A stretch of DNA of 64,000 nucleotides from Clavibacter sp. (GTDB lineage Bacteria; Actinomycetota; Actinomycetes; Nanopelagicales; Nanopelagicaceae): positions 62,001 to 126,000 of the forward strand of contig BGOH01000004.1 of assembly GCA_003569145.1 (NCBI GenBank), in the 5' to 3' direction. Below are positions 36,450 through 45,561 of the stretch, piece after piece. A model generated the notes under the pieces. The model did no database searches and had not been told where the DNA came from. It saw nothing but the letters and a program-made list of their open reading frames with translations. Position numbers and translations under genes: made by a program. Each line of letters opens with the position of its first letter. Positions within the stretch are counted from its first letter, which is position 1.

Positions 36450-37577
36450 TTAAGAGGCGTAGCGCATAGGCATGAGCAGATAGCGGTAAGAGCTATCTAT
36501 CTCGCCATCTACTTTATTTTTGCCTGATAGAACCGCCGGTTTATTAGAGCCAGTAAATGCAATATTTACATAGGTTGTTCCAAGGGCATTTAAACCATCA
36601 GCTAGAAATGTTGGGTTAAAAGCAATATCTATCGCCTCTCCTGTGTAGGAGATCTGAAGTTCTTCAGTAGCTGTTGCTTCATCTCCTGCGCCTGCTTCGA
36701 GGTGAAGTGAGTTATTTGAAAACTTTAAACGTAGAGGTACGGTTTTGTCGGTTACTAAAGCTACTCGGCGAACAGAGTCTAAAAGTGTCGCTACTTCAAT
36801 TACTGCAGTTGCAATACTTTCACTAGGAAGTAGGTGGCGGTAGGGAGGGAAGGCGCCATCTAACTGCCTTGAAGTCATTGATTTTTGCTCAGTTGTGAAG
36901 CCAATTAAGCGCTCATTAGAGGTGTTGGGGGCTACTGAGAATGAAATGTTTTTACTAGATGAAATTGTTTTAGCCGCATCTGCCAGCGTTCTCGCCCTAA
37001 GTAGGGCTGTTGTTGTTTCCTCTGGATTGTTCGGGCTCCAATTAATTTCTCTAACCGCCAAGCGATACCGATCGGTTGCAGCAAAGGTAATAACTTCTTT
37101 GTTTATATCAACATGAATTCCGGTTAAGGTCGGCAGTGAGTCATCTCGCCCTGCTGCTACTGCTACTTGATTAACAGCGGTTGCAAACAAATCGCTAGCA
37201 ATACTTCCTGAAGTGTCGGGCATTACTGGAAGGTTTGGATATTCATTTATTGGAAGGGTTGGAAGGGTGAATTTGGCGGCTCCTGCTGTAACTAATACTC
37301 GGCTTCCGTCTAGATTAAATGAAACCGGTTTGTTTGGTAGCGCTCTGGAAATTTCTGCCAATAACCTTCCTGGAACCAATACTCTTCCTTTTTCTTTTAT
37401 CTCTGCAGCGAAAGAAGATTTAGCTGAGGTTTCTAAGTCTGAAGCACTTAGCGTGATATCGCTTCCTGCTTCGATCACAATCCCTAGAAGCGCAGTCATT
37501 ATCGGCCGGGTTGAAAGGCTTCTTGAAACCCAATTAACGCTATCGGTTAAAACTGCGCTATCTACTGTGAATTTCAT
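36450..37577 (-). CDS. dnaN: DNA polymerase III beta subunit (sliding clamp)
   Basis: A 375-residue clamp with three repeated domains. It starts MKFTVDSAVLTDSVNWVSRSL, has LPTLTGIHVDINKEVITFAATDRYRLAVRE in the middle domain and ends with YRYLLMPMRYAS, the usual LMPMR-type C-terminus with the hydrophobic protein-binding pocket. Normal length and no frame problem. It follows oriC and precedes recF by 16 bp. Confidence 0.97.
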   Translation of the reverse strand: MKFTVDSAVLTDSVNWVSRSLSTRPIMTALLGIVIEAGSDITLSASDLETSAKSSFAAEIKEKGRVLVPGRLLAEISRALPNKPVSFNLDGSRVLVTAGAAKFTLPTLPINEYPNLPVMPDTSGSIASDLFATAVNQVAVAAGRDDSLPTLTGIHVDINKEVITFAATDRYRLAVREINWSPNNPEETTTALLRARTLADAAKTISSSKNISFSVAPNTSNERLIGFTTEQKSMTSRQLDGAFPPYRHLLPSESIATAVIEVATLLDSVRRVALVTDKTVPLRLKFSNNSLHLEAGAGDEATATEELQISYTGEAIDIAFNPTFLADGLNALGTTYVNIAFTGSNKPAVLSGKNKVDGEIDSSYRYLLMPMRYAS

Positions 37578-37900
37578 AATCTTCAGCCTAACTCTTTCGT
37601 CTTTAATTTAGATAGTTGGTTTAATTGAAAGCTTGTTACAAAGAGCAGTTCTCTCATATGAGTTTTCTTATCTATAAAGTTAGTAGTAGTAACCAAACGG
37701 TTTAACTGTGGAAAAGAAACAAAAGCCCTGTTCAAGGCCGCTTTACCCTTCATTTAAACCACCTCTTCTCTGTGTAAAAACTGTGCGTAACTCTTAAAAC
37801 AAACCATTTGGAAAAATCAGGCCTTTTCAAGCCCCAACCTTTACCAACAGGTTATCCACACATATCCACAGGTTATCCCCAACCTCTGATATTTCAGAGA
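37578..37900. other. oriC: Putative chromosomal origin of replication (oriC) between dnaN and dnaA
   Basis: This 323-bp gene-free gap has an AT-rich left half (37590-37680) and a box cluster on the right. DnaA-box-like sites: TTATCCACA 37852, ATATCCACA 37862, TTATCCCCA 37873, and on the minus strand TTTTCCACA (37715-37707), TTTTACACA (37779-37771) and TTACGCACA (37790-37782). TAGTAGTAGTAA at 37681-37692 looks like a DnaA-trio element next to the AT-rich unwinding region. The dnaA-oriC-dnaN arrangement is the actinobacterial norm. Confidence 0.85.
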
Positions 37901-39330
37901 TTAGGCCTTGGCCTGCAGTTTTATCCGGTTTGTTAGTTCGGAAACCTGGTTAAAAATCGACCTACGCTCAGCCATCAAGTGGCGGACTTTTCGATCTGCG
38001 TGCATAACAGTTGTGTGGTCGCGGCCGCCAAAAGTCTGACCGATTTTAGGAAGTGATAACTCAGTCATCTCTCGGCAGAGATACATAGCAATTTGGCGGG
38101 CGTTTACTAAAACCCTAGAGCGAGAAGTTCCACAGAGATCATCTAAAGTCAGACTGAAATAGGCAGCGGTCTGAGCCATAATCAAACTAGCGGTGATTTC
38201 AGGTGTTGAGTCATCTGGAATTAAATCCTTTAGAACTATCTCAGCTAAATTCATATCAACCAACTGGCGATTTAAAGAAGCAAAAGCAGTAACACGAATT
38301 AACGCTCCCTCTAACTCACGAATATTTGTAGAAATTTTCGAAGCGATGTATTCCAAAACATCATCTGGGGCATTTAATTTATCTTGCGCGGCTTTCTTTC
38401 TTAAAATAGCGATACGAGTCTCAAGCTCTGGCGGTTGAATATCAGTTATTAAACCCCACTCAAATCTAGAGCGTAGACGATCTTCCAAGTGGTTAATTGT
38501 TTTGGCGGGCGATCACTTGAGATAACAATCTGTTTATTAGCGTTATATAAAGTATTGAAAGTATGGAAGAACTCTTCTTGGGTTCTCTCTTTATTTTCTA
38601 AAAATTGAATGTCGTCAACAAGTAGAACATCAAGATCGCGGTAACGACGCTGAAAATTAGAGGATTTATCGTCGCGAATTGAGTTAATAAAGTCATTTGT
38701 AAATTCTTCAGATGAGACATAACGAACCCGAACCCCGCCATATAACTCTTTGGCATAAGCCCCAATTGCATGTAATAAATGGGTTTTTCCAAGACCTGAC
38801 TCACCATAAATAAAGAGTGGGTTATAAGCCTTCGCAGGAGCTTCAGCGACAGCAACAGCCGCGGCGTGGGCAAAGCGATTAGATGCGCCAATAACAAAAG
38901 TTTCAAAAATATATCTAGGGTTTAGCTGGGTTTGATCAGAACTTTTACTCTGCACTTCTTGGCGGCCAGTTCCTGCCCTCGGGGATTCAACTTCAGTATC
39001 TATCTCTTCAACCACAGATAGGTCGGCATCTAAAGATTCATCAACAGTAACTGCGATATTTATTTTCTCGCCCATCTTGGCAGATAGCGCATCGTTTAAT
39101 AGAACTTTTAAGCGGCTCTCTAAAACATCCTTTGCGAAAACATTAGGGGCGGCAAGAAGGAGATTTGATCCCCCATCGCTCTTTAATAAACCTAGAGGTT
39201 TAGTGAGGGTAAGAAATGCTCGGTTTTGAGGAGATTCTTTAGCAACAGAATCAACAATTCCCTTCCAAAGCTCTAAAAGGTCAGCCTCGATTTCCTTGGC
39301 TTCAAGGGCTCCAGGTTCAGCAATTGACAT
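37901..39330 (-). CDS. dnaA: Chromosomal replication initiator DnaA, frameshifted
   Basis: The AAA+ initiator protein. Domain I and a short linker (~residues 1-130) precede the AAA+ core beginning [22 protein letters not shown], with Walker [13 protein letters not shown] and Walker [10 protein letters not shown]. One base is missing at about 38487-38490: [10 protein letters not shown] should read [21 protein letters not shown]. The C-terminal DNA-binding domain shows [24 protein letters not shown] and [16 protein letters not shown]. Restored length is 476 residues. The intact flanking sequence and essential role argue for a sequence error. Confidence 0.95.
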
Positions 39331-39348
39331 AACCCCTCATCTCACTAG

Positions 39349-39492
39349 TTATCCACAAAGTTATCCACAGGCTGTGGTCTATACTTCGACTTTAGGCTTA
39401 ATCTCTGGGGAAAAGAGCTCAAAAACCTTCGCGCCTGTGGATAGAGGCGGAAAGTATGCCTTTATCCCAATAAAAGCAAGTGGTTATCCACA
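39349..39492. promoter_or_regulatory. DnaA boxes in the dnaA-rpmH intergenic region
   Basis: The 344-bp divergent gap 39331-39674 holds three perfect TTATCCACA boxes (39349-39357, 39361-39369, 39484-39492) and CTATCCACA on the minus strand (39444-39436). The first two are only 12 bp apart, start to start, and lie 19-39 bp from the dnaA start codon. This suggests DnaA autoregulation and possibly a second origin lobe. I saw no other gene in the gap; it must also hold the rpmH promoter. Confidence 0.8.
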
Positions 39493-39674
39493 AAATCTTC
39501 CCAAAGGCCCTAAATGCCCTAAAAGATATCCCCAGTTTTCCAAATCGGCAGGTCAACAGATACCGTTGCCCCCTGCTCTTGTGGCCCCCAATCGCAGCTA
39601 CGCGATTACCTCAAGACCTGATCAATCCCGACAGCTTCCATTAAAAGCTGTTTTTAAAGGAGTGAGAGAAGAAG

Positions 39675-39809
39675 ATGAAGCGTACTTTCCAGCCGAATAA
39701 TCGTCGGCGCGCGAAGAAGCATGGTTTTCGCGCTCGTATGGCAACTCGTGGTGGACGCGCAGTTCTCTCTGCCCGTCGCGCTAAGGGTCGCGCTCGTATA
39801 TCCGCCTAA
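39675..39809 (+). CDS. rpmH: 50S ribosomal protein L34 (not in ORF track)
   Basis: A 44-residue, highly basic protein: [18 protein letters not shown], then [19 protein letters not shown] and ending ISA. This is the invariant L34 pattern. The SD-like GAGAGAAGAAG lies just upstream of the ATG. It is the first gene of the rpmH-rnpA-yidD-yidC-jag-rsmG run diverging from dnaA, as in most bacteria. It is too short for the supplied track. Confidence 0.98.
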   Translation: MKRTFQPNNRRRAKKHGFRARMATRGGRAVLSARRAKGRARISA

Positions 39810-39824
39810 GCTGTAATAACCGGC

Positions 39825-40157
39825 GTGCTAGCAGCCATTAATCGCCTAACTTCTCGCGAAGACTTCGCGCGAGTTACTCGTTCTCCAATTCGTTCAACAA
39901 CAAAGAGCCTTGTTGGTTATTTAAGTAAAGAACCAAATCTCTTATCTCCAAAAATTGGTTTTGTTGTTTCAAGAGCGATCGGTGGCTCAGTAATTCGCCA
40001 TAGAGTTACAAGGCAGCTAAGACATGCTTCAAAAAGCAGTCTTCATATTCTTCCCCCACAATCCATGGTGGTAATTAGAGCAACCAAACCTGAGCAGAAT
40101 GTTCATAATGAGATTCCAAGATTATTTACCGCGTTAAATGAAAAGGCGGGAAGATGA
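39825..40157 (+). CDS. rnpA: Ribonuclease P protein component
   Basis: A 110-residue basic protein that assists RNase P RNA in 5' tRNA maturation. The conserved central signature is KIGFVVSRAIGGSVIRHRVTRQLRHA (usually GKAVxRNxxKR, here GSVIRHRVTRQLR, the actinobacterial form). It starts with GTG at 39825 (MLAAINRLTSREDFARVTRS) 15 bp after rpmH. It overlaps yidD by ATGA. Confidence 0.95.
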   Translation: MLAAINRLTSREDFARVTRSPIRSTTKSLVGYLSKEPNLLSPKIGFVVSRAIGGSVIRHRVTRQLRHASKSSLHILPPQSMVVIRATKPEQNVHNEIPRLFTALNEKAGR

Positions 40158-40444
40158 TCAATAAATTACTGGACTTACTTATGCTTCCATTTATTTTAAT
40201 AATTAAAATTTGGCAGAAATTTATAGCTCCAGGACTTGCGCCAAGGTGTAAGTATTATCCTTCTTGCTCTCAATACACATTTGAATCAATAAAAAACTTT
40301 CACATTTTTGGTCTAGCACTTGGCGTATGGAGAGTTATTAGATGTAACCCACTAAGCCACGGCGGGGTGGATTACCCACCAAAAACGCTGAAAATTGGCC
40401 CTTTTTTACTATCAAATAAAGAGACAGAAAGCATGGTGAGCTAA
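40154..40444 (+). CDS. yidD: Membrane protein insertion efficiency factor YidD
   Basis: A 96-residue protein with an amphipathic N-terminal helix (LLDLLMLPFILIIKIWQKFIAPGLAPRCKYYPSCSQY) and three conserved cysteines (CKYYPSC and RCNPLSHGG) typical of the family. It assists YidC in membrane protein insertion. It overlaps rnpA by 4 nt and abuts yidC directly. Length is normal. Confidence 0.95.
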   Translation: MINKLLDLLMLPFILIIKIWQKFIAPGLAPRCKYYPSCSQYTFESIKNFHIFGLALGVWRVIRCNPLSHGGVDYPPKTLKIGPFLLSNKETESMVS

Positions 40445-41358
40445 ATGGGCATTTTAGATCCGCTTTATTGGGTTGTTTCTGGGGTTATGGTGGCAATCCA
40501 TAGCGCATTGTCGCCGGTATTTGGTGGAGCAAGTGGAGTCACATGGACTCTCTCTATTATGGGACTTGTAGTTCTAATTAGAATTATTTTAATTCCCCTC
40601 TTTGTAAAACAAATCAAATCTCAACGAGCTCTTACTGCCCTAGCCCCTGAGATGAAGAAGATTCAACAGAAATATAAAGATGATCGCCAGAAGCAATCAG
40701 AAGAGTTAATGAAGTTATATAAGACCCATAAGACAAATCCAATGGCTTCATGCTTTCCAATTCTTGCCCAAGCCCCAATATTCTTTGCGCTCTTTACAGT
40801 GCTTAATGGAATTGGAAAGAACCCACCACAAGCTCGTGGGTTTTAACTAGCGAAATTGCAGCTCAGATGGCAAAAGCGGAATTCTTTGGCGCTCCGATCT
40901 CACAGACATTTCTTGGCTCATCTAATACAACAGTAAAGATAGTGACAGTATTTCTAATATTTCTAATGTCGTTAACAACATTTACTACTCAACGTCAGTT
41001 AATGGTTAAAGGAATGCCAAAGCTAGATTCCTCAAACAATATGATGTTGCAGCAGCAGAAAATAATGCTTTATTTATTCCCTATTATCTTTGCTGTCTCA
41101 GGAGTTAATTTTCCAATCGGAGTTTTGATTTACTGGTCCACAACAAATTTCTGGACCTGGGGTCAGCAGTTCTATGTGATTAAGAGAAATCCAACTCCAG
41201 GATCACCCGCCTGGGAGGAGCTCCAAGCAAAGAAAGCGAAAAAGTCAGGCCAGGAGCCAGAGGCTGAAAACAATGGCGGAGGAGTTGCCATAGAGGAGCC
41301 AAAACCAACAGGGCAGAGGGAACAACCAAAGAAGAAAAAGAAGAAAAGGCGCAAATAG
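40445..41358 (+). CDS. yidC: Membrane protein insertase YidC (OxaA family), frameshifted
   Basis: A membrane insertase with five core helices. The first part holds [47 protein letters not shown] (hydrophilic groove Arg in LIRI) and [19 protein letters not shown]. One G is missing from the G run at 40838-40840; restoring it turns ARGF-stop into [20 protein letters not shown]. The second part has [22 protein letters not shown] and a lysine-rich tail ([11 protein letters not shown]). Restored length is 304 residues. An essential gene, so a sequence error is likely. Confidence 0.93.
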
Positions 41359-41400
41359 CATTAAAAGCCTCAAAACGGGGCAAAATACTAAGGAGAAGAT

Positions 41401-41877
41401 ATGAGCGAAGAAAAGACTGTAGTGACAAGCCTTGAAGAAGAGGGCGATATCGCTGCTGACTACCTAGAAGGCTTACTTGATATCGCAGATCTAGATGGCG
41501 ACATCGAAATTAGCGTTGAAAATGAGCGAGCAGCGCTAGTTATTGAAGGCGGCGACCTTGCCCACCTGGTGGGTGGGGATGGGGAGGTATTAGATGCTCT
41601 TCAAGAGCTCACTCGCCTAGCTGTTCAAACCGCAACAGGTGAACGCTCTCGATTAATGCTAGATATCGATGGGTTTCGAGCAGATAAAAAGAGCGCGCTT
41701 GCAAAGCTTGCTGAAGAGACAGCAGATGAGGTTAAATCAAAGGGCAAGCCGATAAAGCTCGCCCCAATGAATGCTTTTGAGCGGAAAGTCATCCATGACA
41801 CCATTCAGAAAATTGGCCTAACTAGCGAATCTGAAGGCGAAGACCCAGATCGCTGCGTTGTGGTGATGCCAGCCTGA
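41401..41877 (+). CDS. jag: R3H/KH domain RNA-binding protein (Jag/KhpB family)
   Basis: A 158-residue cytoplasmic RNA-binding protein. An acidic N-terminus precedes a KH-II type domain (DIEISVENERAALVIEGGDLAHLVGGDGEVLDALQELTRL) and an R3H domain (LAPMNAFERKVIHDTIQ, Arg and His of the R-x3-H motif). It lacks the N-terminal Jag_N domain found in Firmicutes, as usual in actinobacteria. SD AAGGAG lies 8 nt before the ATG. It directly precedes rsmG. Confidence 0.92.
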   Translation: MSEEKTVVTSLEEEGDIAADYLEGLLDIADLDGDIEISVENERAALVIEGGDLAHLVGGDGEVLDALQELTRLAVQTATGERSRLMLDIDGFRADKKSALAKLAEETADEVKSKGKPIKLAPMNAFERKVIHDTIQKIGLTSESEGEDPDRCVVVMPA

Positions 41878-42482
41878 TTGATTCACGTGAAACTAGGGCT
41901 AAACGCTACTTTCCAGATAAGCCTGAAGAGGCCCTAGCTTTCGAAAAGCTCCTAGCGACTACCGCTATTGAGCGAGGCCTAATCGGCCCAGCCGAAGGGG
42001 AGCGGATCTGGCAACGCCATATTGAAAACTGCCTTCCGGTAGTAACCCTGCTTCCGATGAGCGGGGCAAAGGTGGCAGATATTGGCTCGGGCGCTGGCCT
42101 ACCTGGAATTGTGGTCGCTCTAGCTCGCCCTGAGCTCAAAGTGAGCCTAATTGAACCCCTTCAAAGAAGGGTTGAATTTCTATATGAAGTAATAGAGGCC
42201 CTAAAACTAGAAAACGTCGAGGTTATTAGAGCTAAGGCCGAATCAGTAAAAGGCAGCTATAACTTCGTTTTAGCAAGAGCGGTTGCCCCCCTTCCTCGTC
42301 TAATCGAGAGCACCTGGCACTTAATTGCGCCAGGGGGATCTCTTCTTGCCATCAAAGGCGAGTCTGCAGCTCAAGAGATGGCCACAACTAACCTCAAAAA
42401 GTTCAAATCCCATCAATTACACGAGATAAATCTTGATGACTTGCCGACTGGACGCATCATTGAGGCGGTTAAGGCTGGTTAA
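41874..42482 (+). CDS. rsmG: 16S rRNA (guanine-N7) methyltransferase RsmG/GidB
   Basis: A SAM-dependent methyltransferase acting on G527 of 16S rRNA. The frame is open well upstream of the track start: RAKRYFPDKPEEALAFEKLLATTAIERGLIGPAEGERIWQRHIENC is a typical RsmG N-terminus, followed by the SAM loop VADIGSGAGLPGIVVAL. No ATG/GTG/TTG is in frame, so I propose CTG at 41874, overlapping the jag stop as CTGA and aligning with the parA start (both read DSRET from a parS site). About 202 residues. Confidence 0.88.
   Translation: MIDSRETRAKRYFPDKPEEALAFEKLLATTAIERGLIGPAEGERIWQRHIENCLPVVTLLPMSGAKVADIGSGAGLPGIVVALARPELKVSLIEPLQRRVEFLYEVIEALKLENVEVIRAKAESVKGSYNFVLARAVAPLPRLIESTWHLIAPGGSLLAIKGESAAQEMATTNLKKFKSHQLHEINLDDLPTGRIIEAVKAG
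41879..41894. promoter_or_regulatory. parS: parS site 1 (ParB binding)
   Basis: TGATTCACGTGAAACT differs from the near-universal parS 16-mer (TGTTTCACGTGAAACA) at two positions and keeps the perfect TTCACGTGAA palindromic core. It lies at the very start of rsmG, about 4 kb from the oriC gap. Confidence 0.88.
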
Positions 42483-42491
42483 CTAGGTCGC

Positions 42492-43394
42492 GTGAGTGAT
42501 TCACGTGAAACATCGGCCCCTAGGCAGGTAATTGGAACCAAGCGCTTCCGAGAGCCTATGGCTAAACCGATAACTACTCGGATCTTTACCGTTGCCAACC
42601 AAAAAGGCGGGGTCGGCAAAACCACCTCCGCCGTTAATGTGGCGGCAGCCCTGGCCATGGGGGGCTTAAAAACCTTAATTATTGACCTAGATCCGCAAGG
42701 AAATGCCAGCACCGCTTTTGGGATTTCAAGGGATGAAGTTAATGGAATGTATGAAGTAATTATTAAAGATCTACCAATGCAATCTGCAGCGCTAAAAATT
42801 CCAGGCTATCCAAACCTTGAAGTTATTCCTGCAACACAATCTCTTGCAAATGCCGAAGTGGAATTAGTTCCAATGGTTGCAAGAGAGATGAGATTAAAAA
42901 AATCTTTAAATAATTATTTACTCGATGCAGCAAATAAAGGCGAGCGATTTGATTATGTAATTATTGATTGTCCACCAAGTTTAGGCTTATTAACAATTAA
43001 TGCTTTAGTTGCTGCGCAAGAACTATTAATTCCAATTCAATGCGAGTACTACTCACTAGAGGGCTTAACGTTATTGCTTCACACAGTTTCATTAATTCAA
43101 GAACACTTGAATCCAAATATAAAACTAACAACTATTTTACTTACCATGTTTGATGGCCGAACAAGGCTAGCTAATGATGTTGCAGCAGAAGTGAGAAAAC
43201 ATTACAGCGCCGAGCTAATTGACATTCCAATTCCAAGAGCAGTTCGCATCTCAGAGGCTCCCTCTTATGGTCAAACAGTGATGACTTATGACCCCGCTTC
43301 AAATGGCGCAGAGGCTTATGGCCTTGTTGCAAGAGAGATTGCAAGGCGCGGCGCACTTTCATCTAATTCAAATAGCGAGAAAGGTGTTGGTTAA
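42492..43394 (+). CDS. parA: Chromosome partitioning ATPase ParA
   Basis: A 300-residue Walker-type ATPase for chromosome segregation. The deviant Walker A VANQKGGVGKTTSAVN follows TRIFT, Walker A' is TLIIDLDPQGNAST, and Walker B is YVIIDCPPSLGLL. GTG at 42492 overlaps the parS context; ATG at 42558 (MAKPITTRIFTVANQ) is an alternative shorter start. Its last base overlaps the parB ATG (TAATG). It works with ParB and parS to separate origins. Confidence 0.96.
   Translation: MSDSRETSAPRQVIGTKRFREPMAKPITTRIFTVANQKGGVGKTTSAVNVAAALAMGGLKTLIIDLDPQGNASTAFGISRDEVNGMYEVIIKDLPMQSAALKIPGYPNLEVIPATQSLANAEVELVPMVAREMRLKKSLNNYLLDAANKGERFDYVIIDCPPSLGLLTINALVAAQELLIPIQCEYYSLEGLTLLLHTVSLIQEHLNPNIKLTTILLTMFDGRTRLANDVAAEVRKHYSAELIDIPIPRAVRISEAPSYGQTVMTYDPASNGAEAYGLVAREIARRGALSSNSNSEKGVG
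42497..42512. promoter_or_regulatory. parS: parS site 2 (ParB binding)
   Basis: TGATTCACGTGAAACA differs from the parS consensus at one position only. It lies five bases after the first base of the parA GTG start codon and is translated as DSRET. ParB binding here would sit on the parAB start, so autoregulation is possible (inference). Confidence 0.93.
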
Positions 43395-44260
43395 TGAGCA
43401 GCAAAAAAGGTGGCCTTGGAAGAAATCTTGATTCACTTATTCCAACCCCAATTAATCGTGTGGGAAGTAATGAGACAGTTGGGGAGCGAAGCGAGATTCC
43501 ATTAACTTGGATCAAGCCAAACCCAAGGCAACCAAGAACCGTCTTTGATAACGCAGCATTGGAAGAACTTGCTGCATCAATTAAAGAGATAGGAATCCTG
43601 CAACCGCCAGTTGTGCGAAAAATTGGTGATAATCAATATGAGTTAATTATGGGAGAGCGGCGCTATCGGGCGGCCAAACTTGCTGGTTTAGTAAATATTC
43701 CAGTGATCGTTCGTCAAACTAGCGATAATGAATTACTTCGCGAAGCTTTAGTTGAAAATATTCATCGCAGTAACTTAAACTCACTAGAAGAGGCTGCGGC
43801 ATATAACCAGATGCTTAGTGACTTTGGTTTCACCCATGATGAACTCGCAGAGCGACTTGGAAAATCTCGTCCGGTAATTACTAACACCTTAAGGCTTTTA
43901 AATCTGCCGCCATCAGTTCAGAAACGATTGGCAGCCGGAACTATTAGTGCAGGCCATGCCAGAGCGCTTCTTGGTCTTAACTCAGCTGATGAAATGGAGC
44001 GACTTGCAAATAAAATCGTCAGTGAGGGCTTGAGCGTTAGGGCTATCGAGGAGCTAATTGCTTTAAGTAACCCTGATCAGAAGAAATCCAAGAAGAGCAA
44101 AACAAAAATAAGCGATGGAAAGTATGCCGAGCTTGTTGAGCGTTTAGAAGATGCGCTAGATACCAGGGTCACAATTGCTGGAGGTAATACTGGTGGAAAG
44201 ATTGTTATTGAATATGCAGATGGTCAAGACTTACAGAGGATTGTGGGAGTTATTAGTTAG
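43394..44260 (+). CDS. parB: Chromosome partitioning protein ParB
   Basis: A 288-residue CTPase/DNA-binding protein. The N-terminal domain has PNPRQPRTVFDNAALEELAASIKE, the CTP-binding/ParB box GERRYRAAKLAG and ENIHRSNLNSLEEA. The helix-turn-helix is DELAERLGKSRPVITNTLRLL. A C-terminal dimerisation region ends ADGQDLQRIVGVI. Two parS sites are just upstream. The 3' end overlaps the convergent aminotransferase gene by 8 bp. Confidence 0.96.
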   Translation: MSSKKGGLGRNLDSLIPTPINRVGSNETVGERSEIPLTWIKPNPRQPRTVFDNAALEELAASIKEIGILQPPVVRKIGDNQYELIMGERRYRAAKLAGLVNIPVIVRQTSDNELLREALVENIHRSNLNSLEEAAAYNQMLSDFGFTHDELAERLGKSRPVITNTLRLLNLPPSVQKRLAAGTISAGHARALLGLNSADEMERLANKIVSEGLSVRAIEELIALSNPDQKKSKKSKTKISDGKYAELVERLEDALDTRVTIAGGNTGGKIVIEYADGQDLQRIVGVIS

Positions 44261-45520
44261 TAATTCCGCGGCTTAACATCTCTTGCTCCACCACTTTACT
44301 CAAAGCCATAACTCCTTGAGTAATTCTTTCAGGAGTTGGGTAACAATAAGAAAGACGGAGCGACCAAGATCCAAAACCATCAGCATAAAAAGCTGTCCCT
44401 GGAACGTAGGCAACCTTTGCTGCAATTGCCTTTGGAACCATCGCTTTTGTATCTATCTCAGGTGGCAAGGTAACCCAGACATAAAAACCACCAGCAGGCT
44501 TGGTCCATGTTGCAGCCTTTGGAAAATAGGCATCGAGGGCAGAGAGCATGGCATCTCGCCTAACTTTATAAAGCGCGCAGAAAGAGGCAATTTGTTCGCG
44601 CCAAGGCTGGTTAGCTAAATAGCTAGCGATAGCCATTTGAGAGAAGTTTGAGGGGCAGAGAATCGAGGATTCTGATGCGATAACCAGCTTTTCCTTCAAA
44701 GATTGCGGAACTAGAGCCCAGCCGATTCGAAAACCAGGACTATCGTTTTGGAGAAAGAACCGAGATAGATGACATTTTCTGAATCTTCAGCTCGCATCGC
44801 ATTTGGTGATGGGCGATCAAAGCCAAGCAGGCCATAAGGATTGTCTTCAACGATAAAGATCTTTTCAGAGCGACAAATATCAAGGATTTCAGTTCTTCGA
44901 TCTGCAGGCAGTAATACCCCAGCCGGATTTTGATAATTAGGAATTAAATATAGAAACTTAATTCTTCGCCCCTGATATCTCAAGGTCTTAATTGCTTGGC
45001 GAAGCGCTTCAGGAATAAGCCCGTTTTGATCCATCTCAACGTGAACCACACTTGCTTCATACTGGGCAAAAGTTCCAAGAGCTCCAACATATGAAGGCGC
45101 TTCAACTAAAACCACATCGCCTGGATCAATAAAAATCCTGGAAATTAAATCCAGTGCTTGCTGAGAACCTGTAGTAACCAAGACATCATTGGGGTTTGCT
45201 TTAATTCCTTCAAGAGCCATCACATCACAGATCTGTTCGCGAAGATGTGGGTGTCCTTGCCCACTTCCATATTGGAGCGCCTCTTGGCCATGATCTTTAA
45301 TTAACGTTTCAACAATTCCAGCCATCATATCCATCGGTATTGCGCTTAAATTTGGCATTCCTCCAGCGAGTGAAACAATTTCAGGCCGAGATGCAACTGC
45401 AAATAAAGATCTGATTTCACTTGGCTTCATATGCGCGGCCCGGTGGGCATAACGCTCTTGCAAGTTCTCTGGTTTATGCGTTTGGAATCGCTCTAAACCA
45501 TCAGATGAGGAGGAATTCAT
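44253..45520 (-). CDS. PLP-dependent aminotransferase (class I/II), frameshifted
   Basis: A fold-type I aminotransferase resembling 2-aminoadipate/aromatic transaminases. The first part has VSLAGGMPNLSAIP, TTGSQQALDLI, EAPSYVGAL, IPNYQNPAGV and the PLP lysine in YLGSFSKTIV. One base is missing near 44739; restoring it gives PGFRIGWALVPQSL. The second part ends with GGFYVWVTLPPE and SLRLSYCYPTPERI. Restored length is 422 residues from ATG 45520; the track's start adds seven residues. A gene of this type often flanks parB in actinobacteria. Substrate unknown. Confidence 0.85.
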
Positions 45521-45561
45521 TGGTGAAGTCTGCCATAACAATTAGCTTGCTTGGCGCAGAT

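Noticed and set aside
37901-39330. Split dnaA as two genes or a programmed frameshift
   Set aside because: No slippery heptamer or downstream structure was evident; restoring one base gives a full-length DnaA, and many neighbours have the same type of break.
41172-41354. Minus-strand Phe-rich 60-aa ORF
   Set aside because: It is the reverse complement of the lysine-rich tail of yidC and is not a plausible gene.
37901-44260. Origin-region plasmid or integrated element because parA/parB are present
   Set aside because: parAB lies in the conserved rsmG-parA-parB chromosomal context next to dnaA, with matching parS sites.
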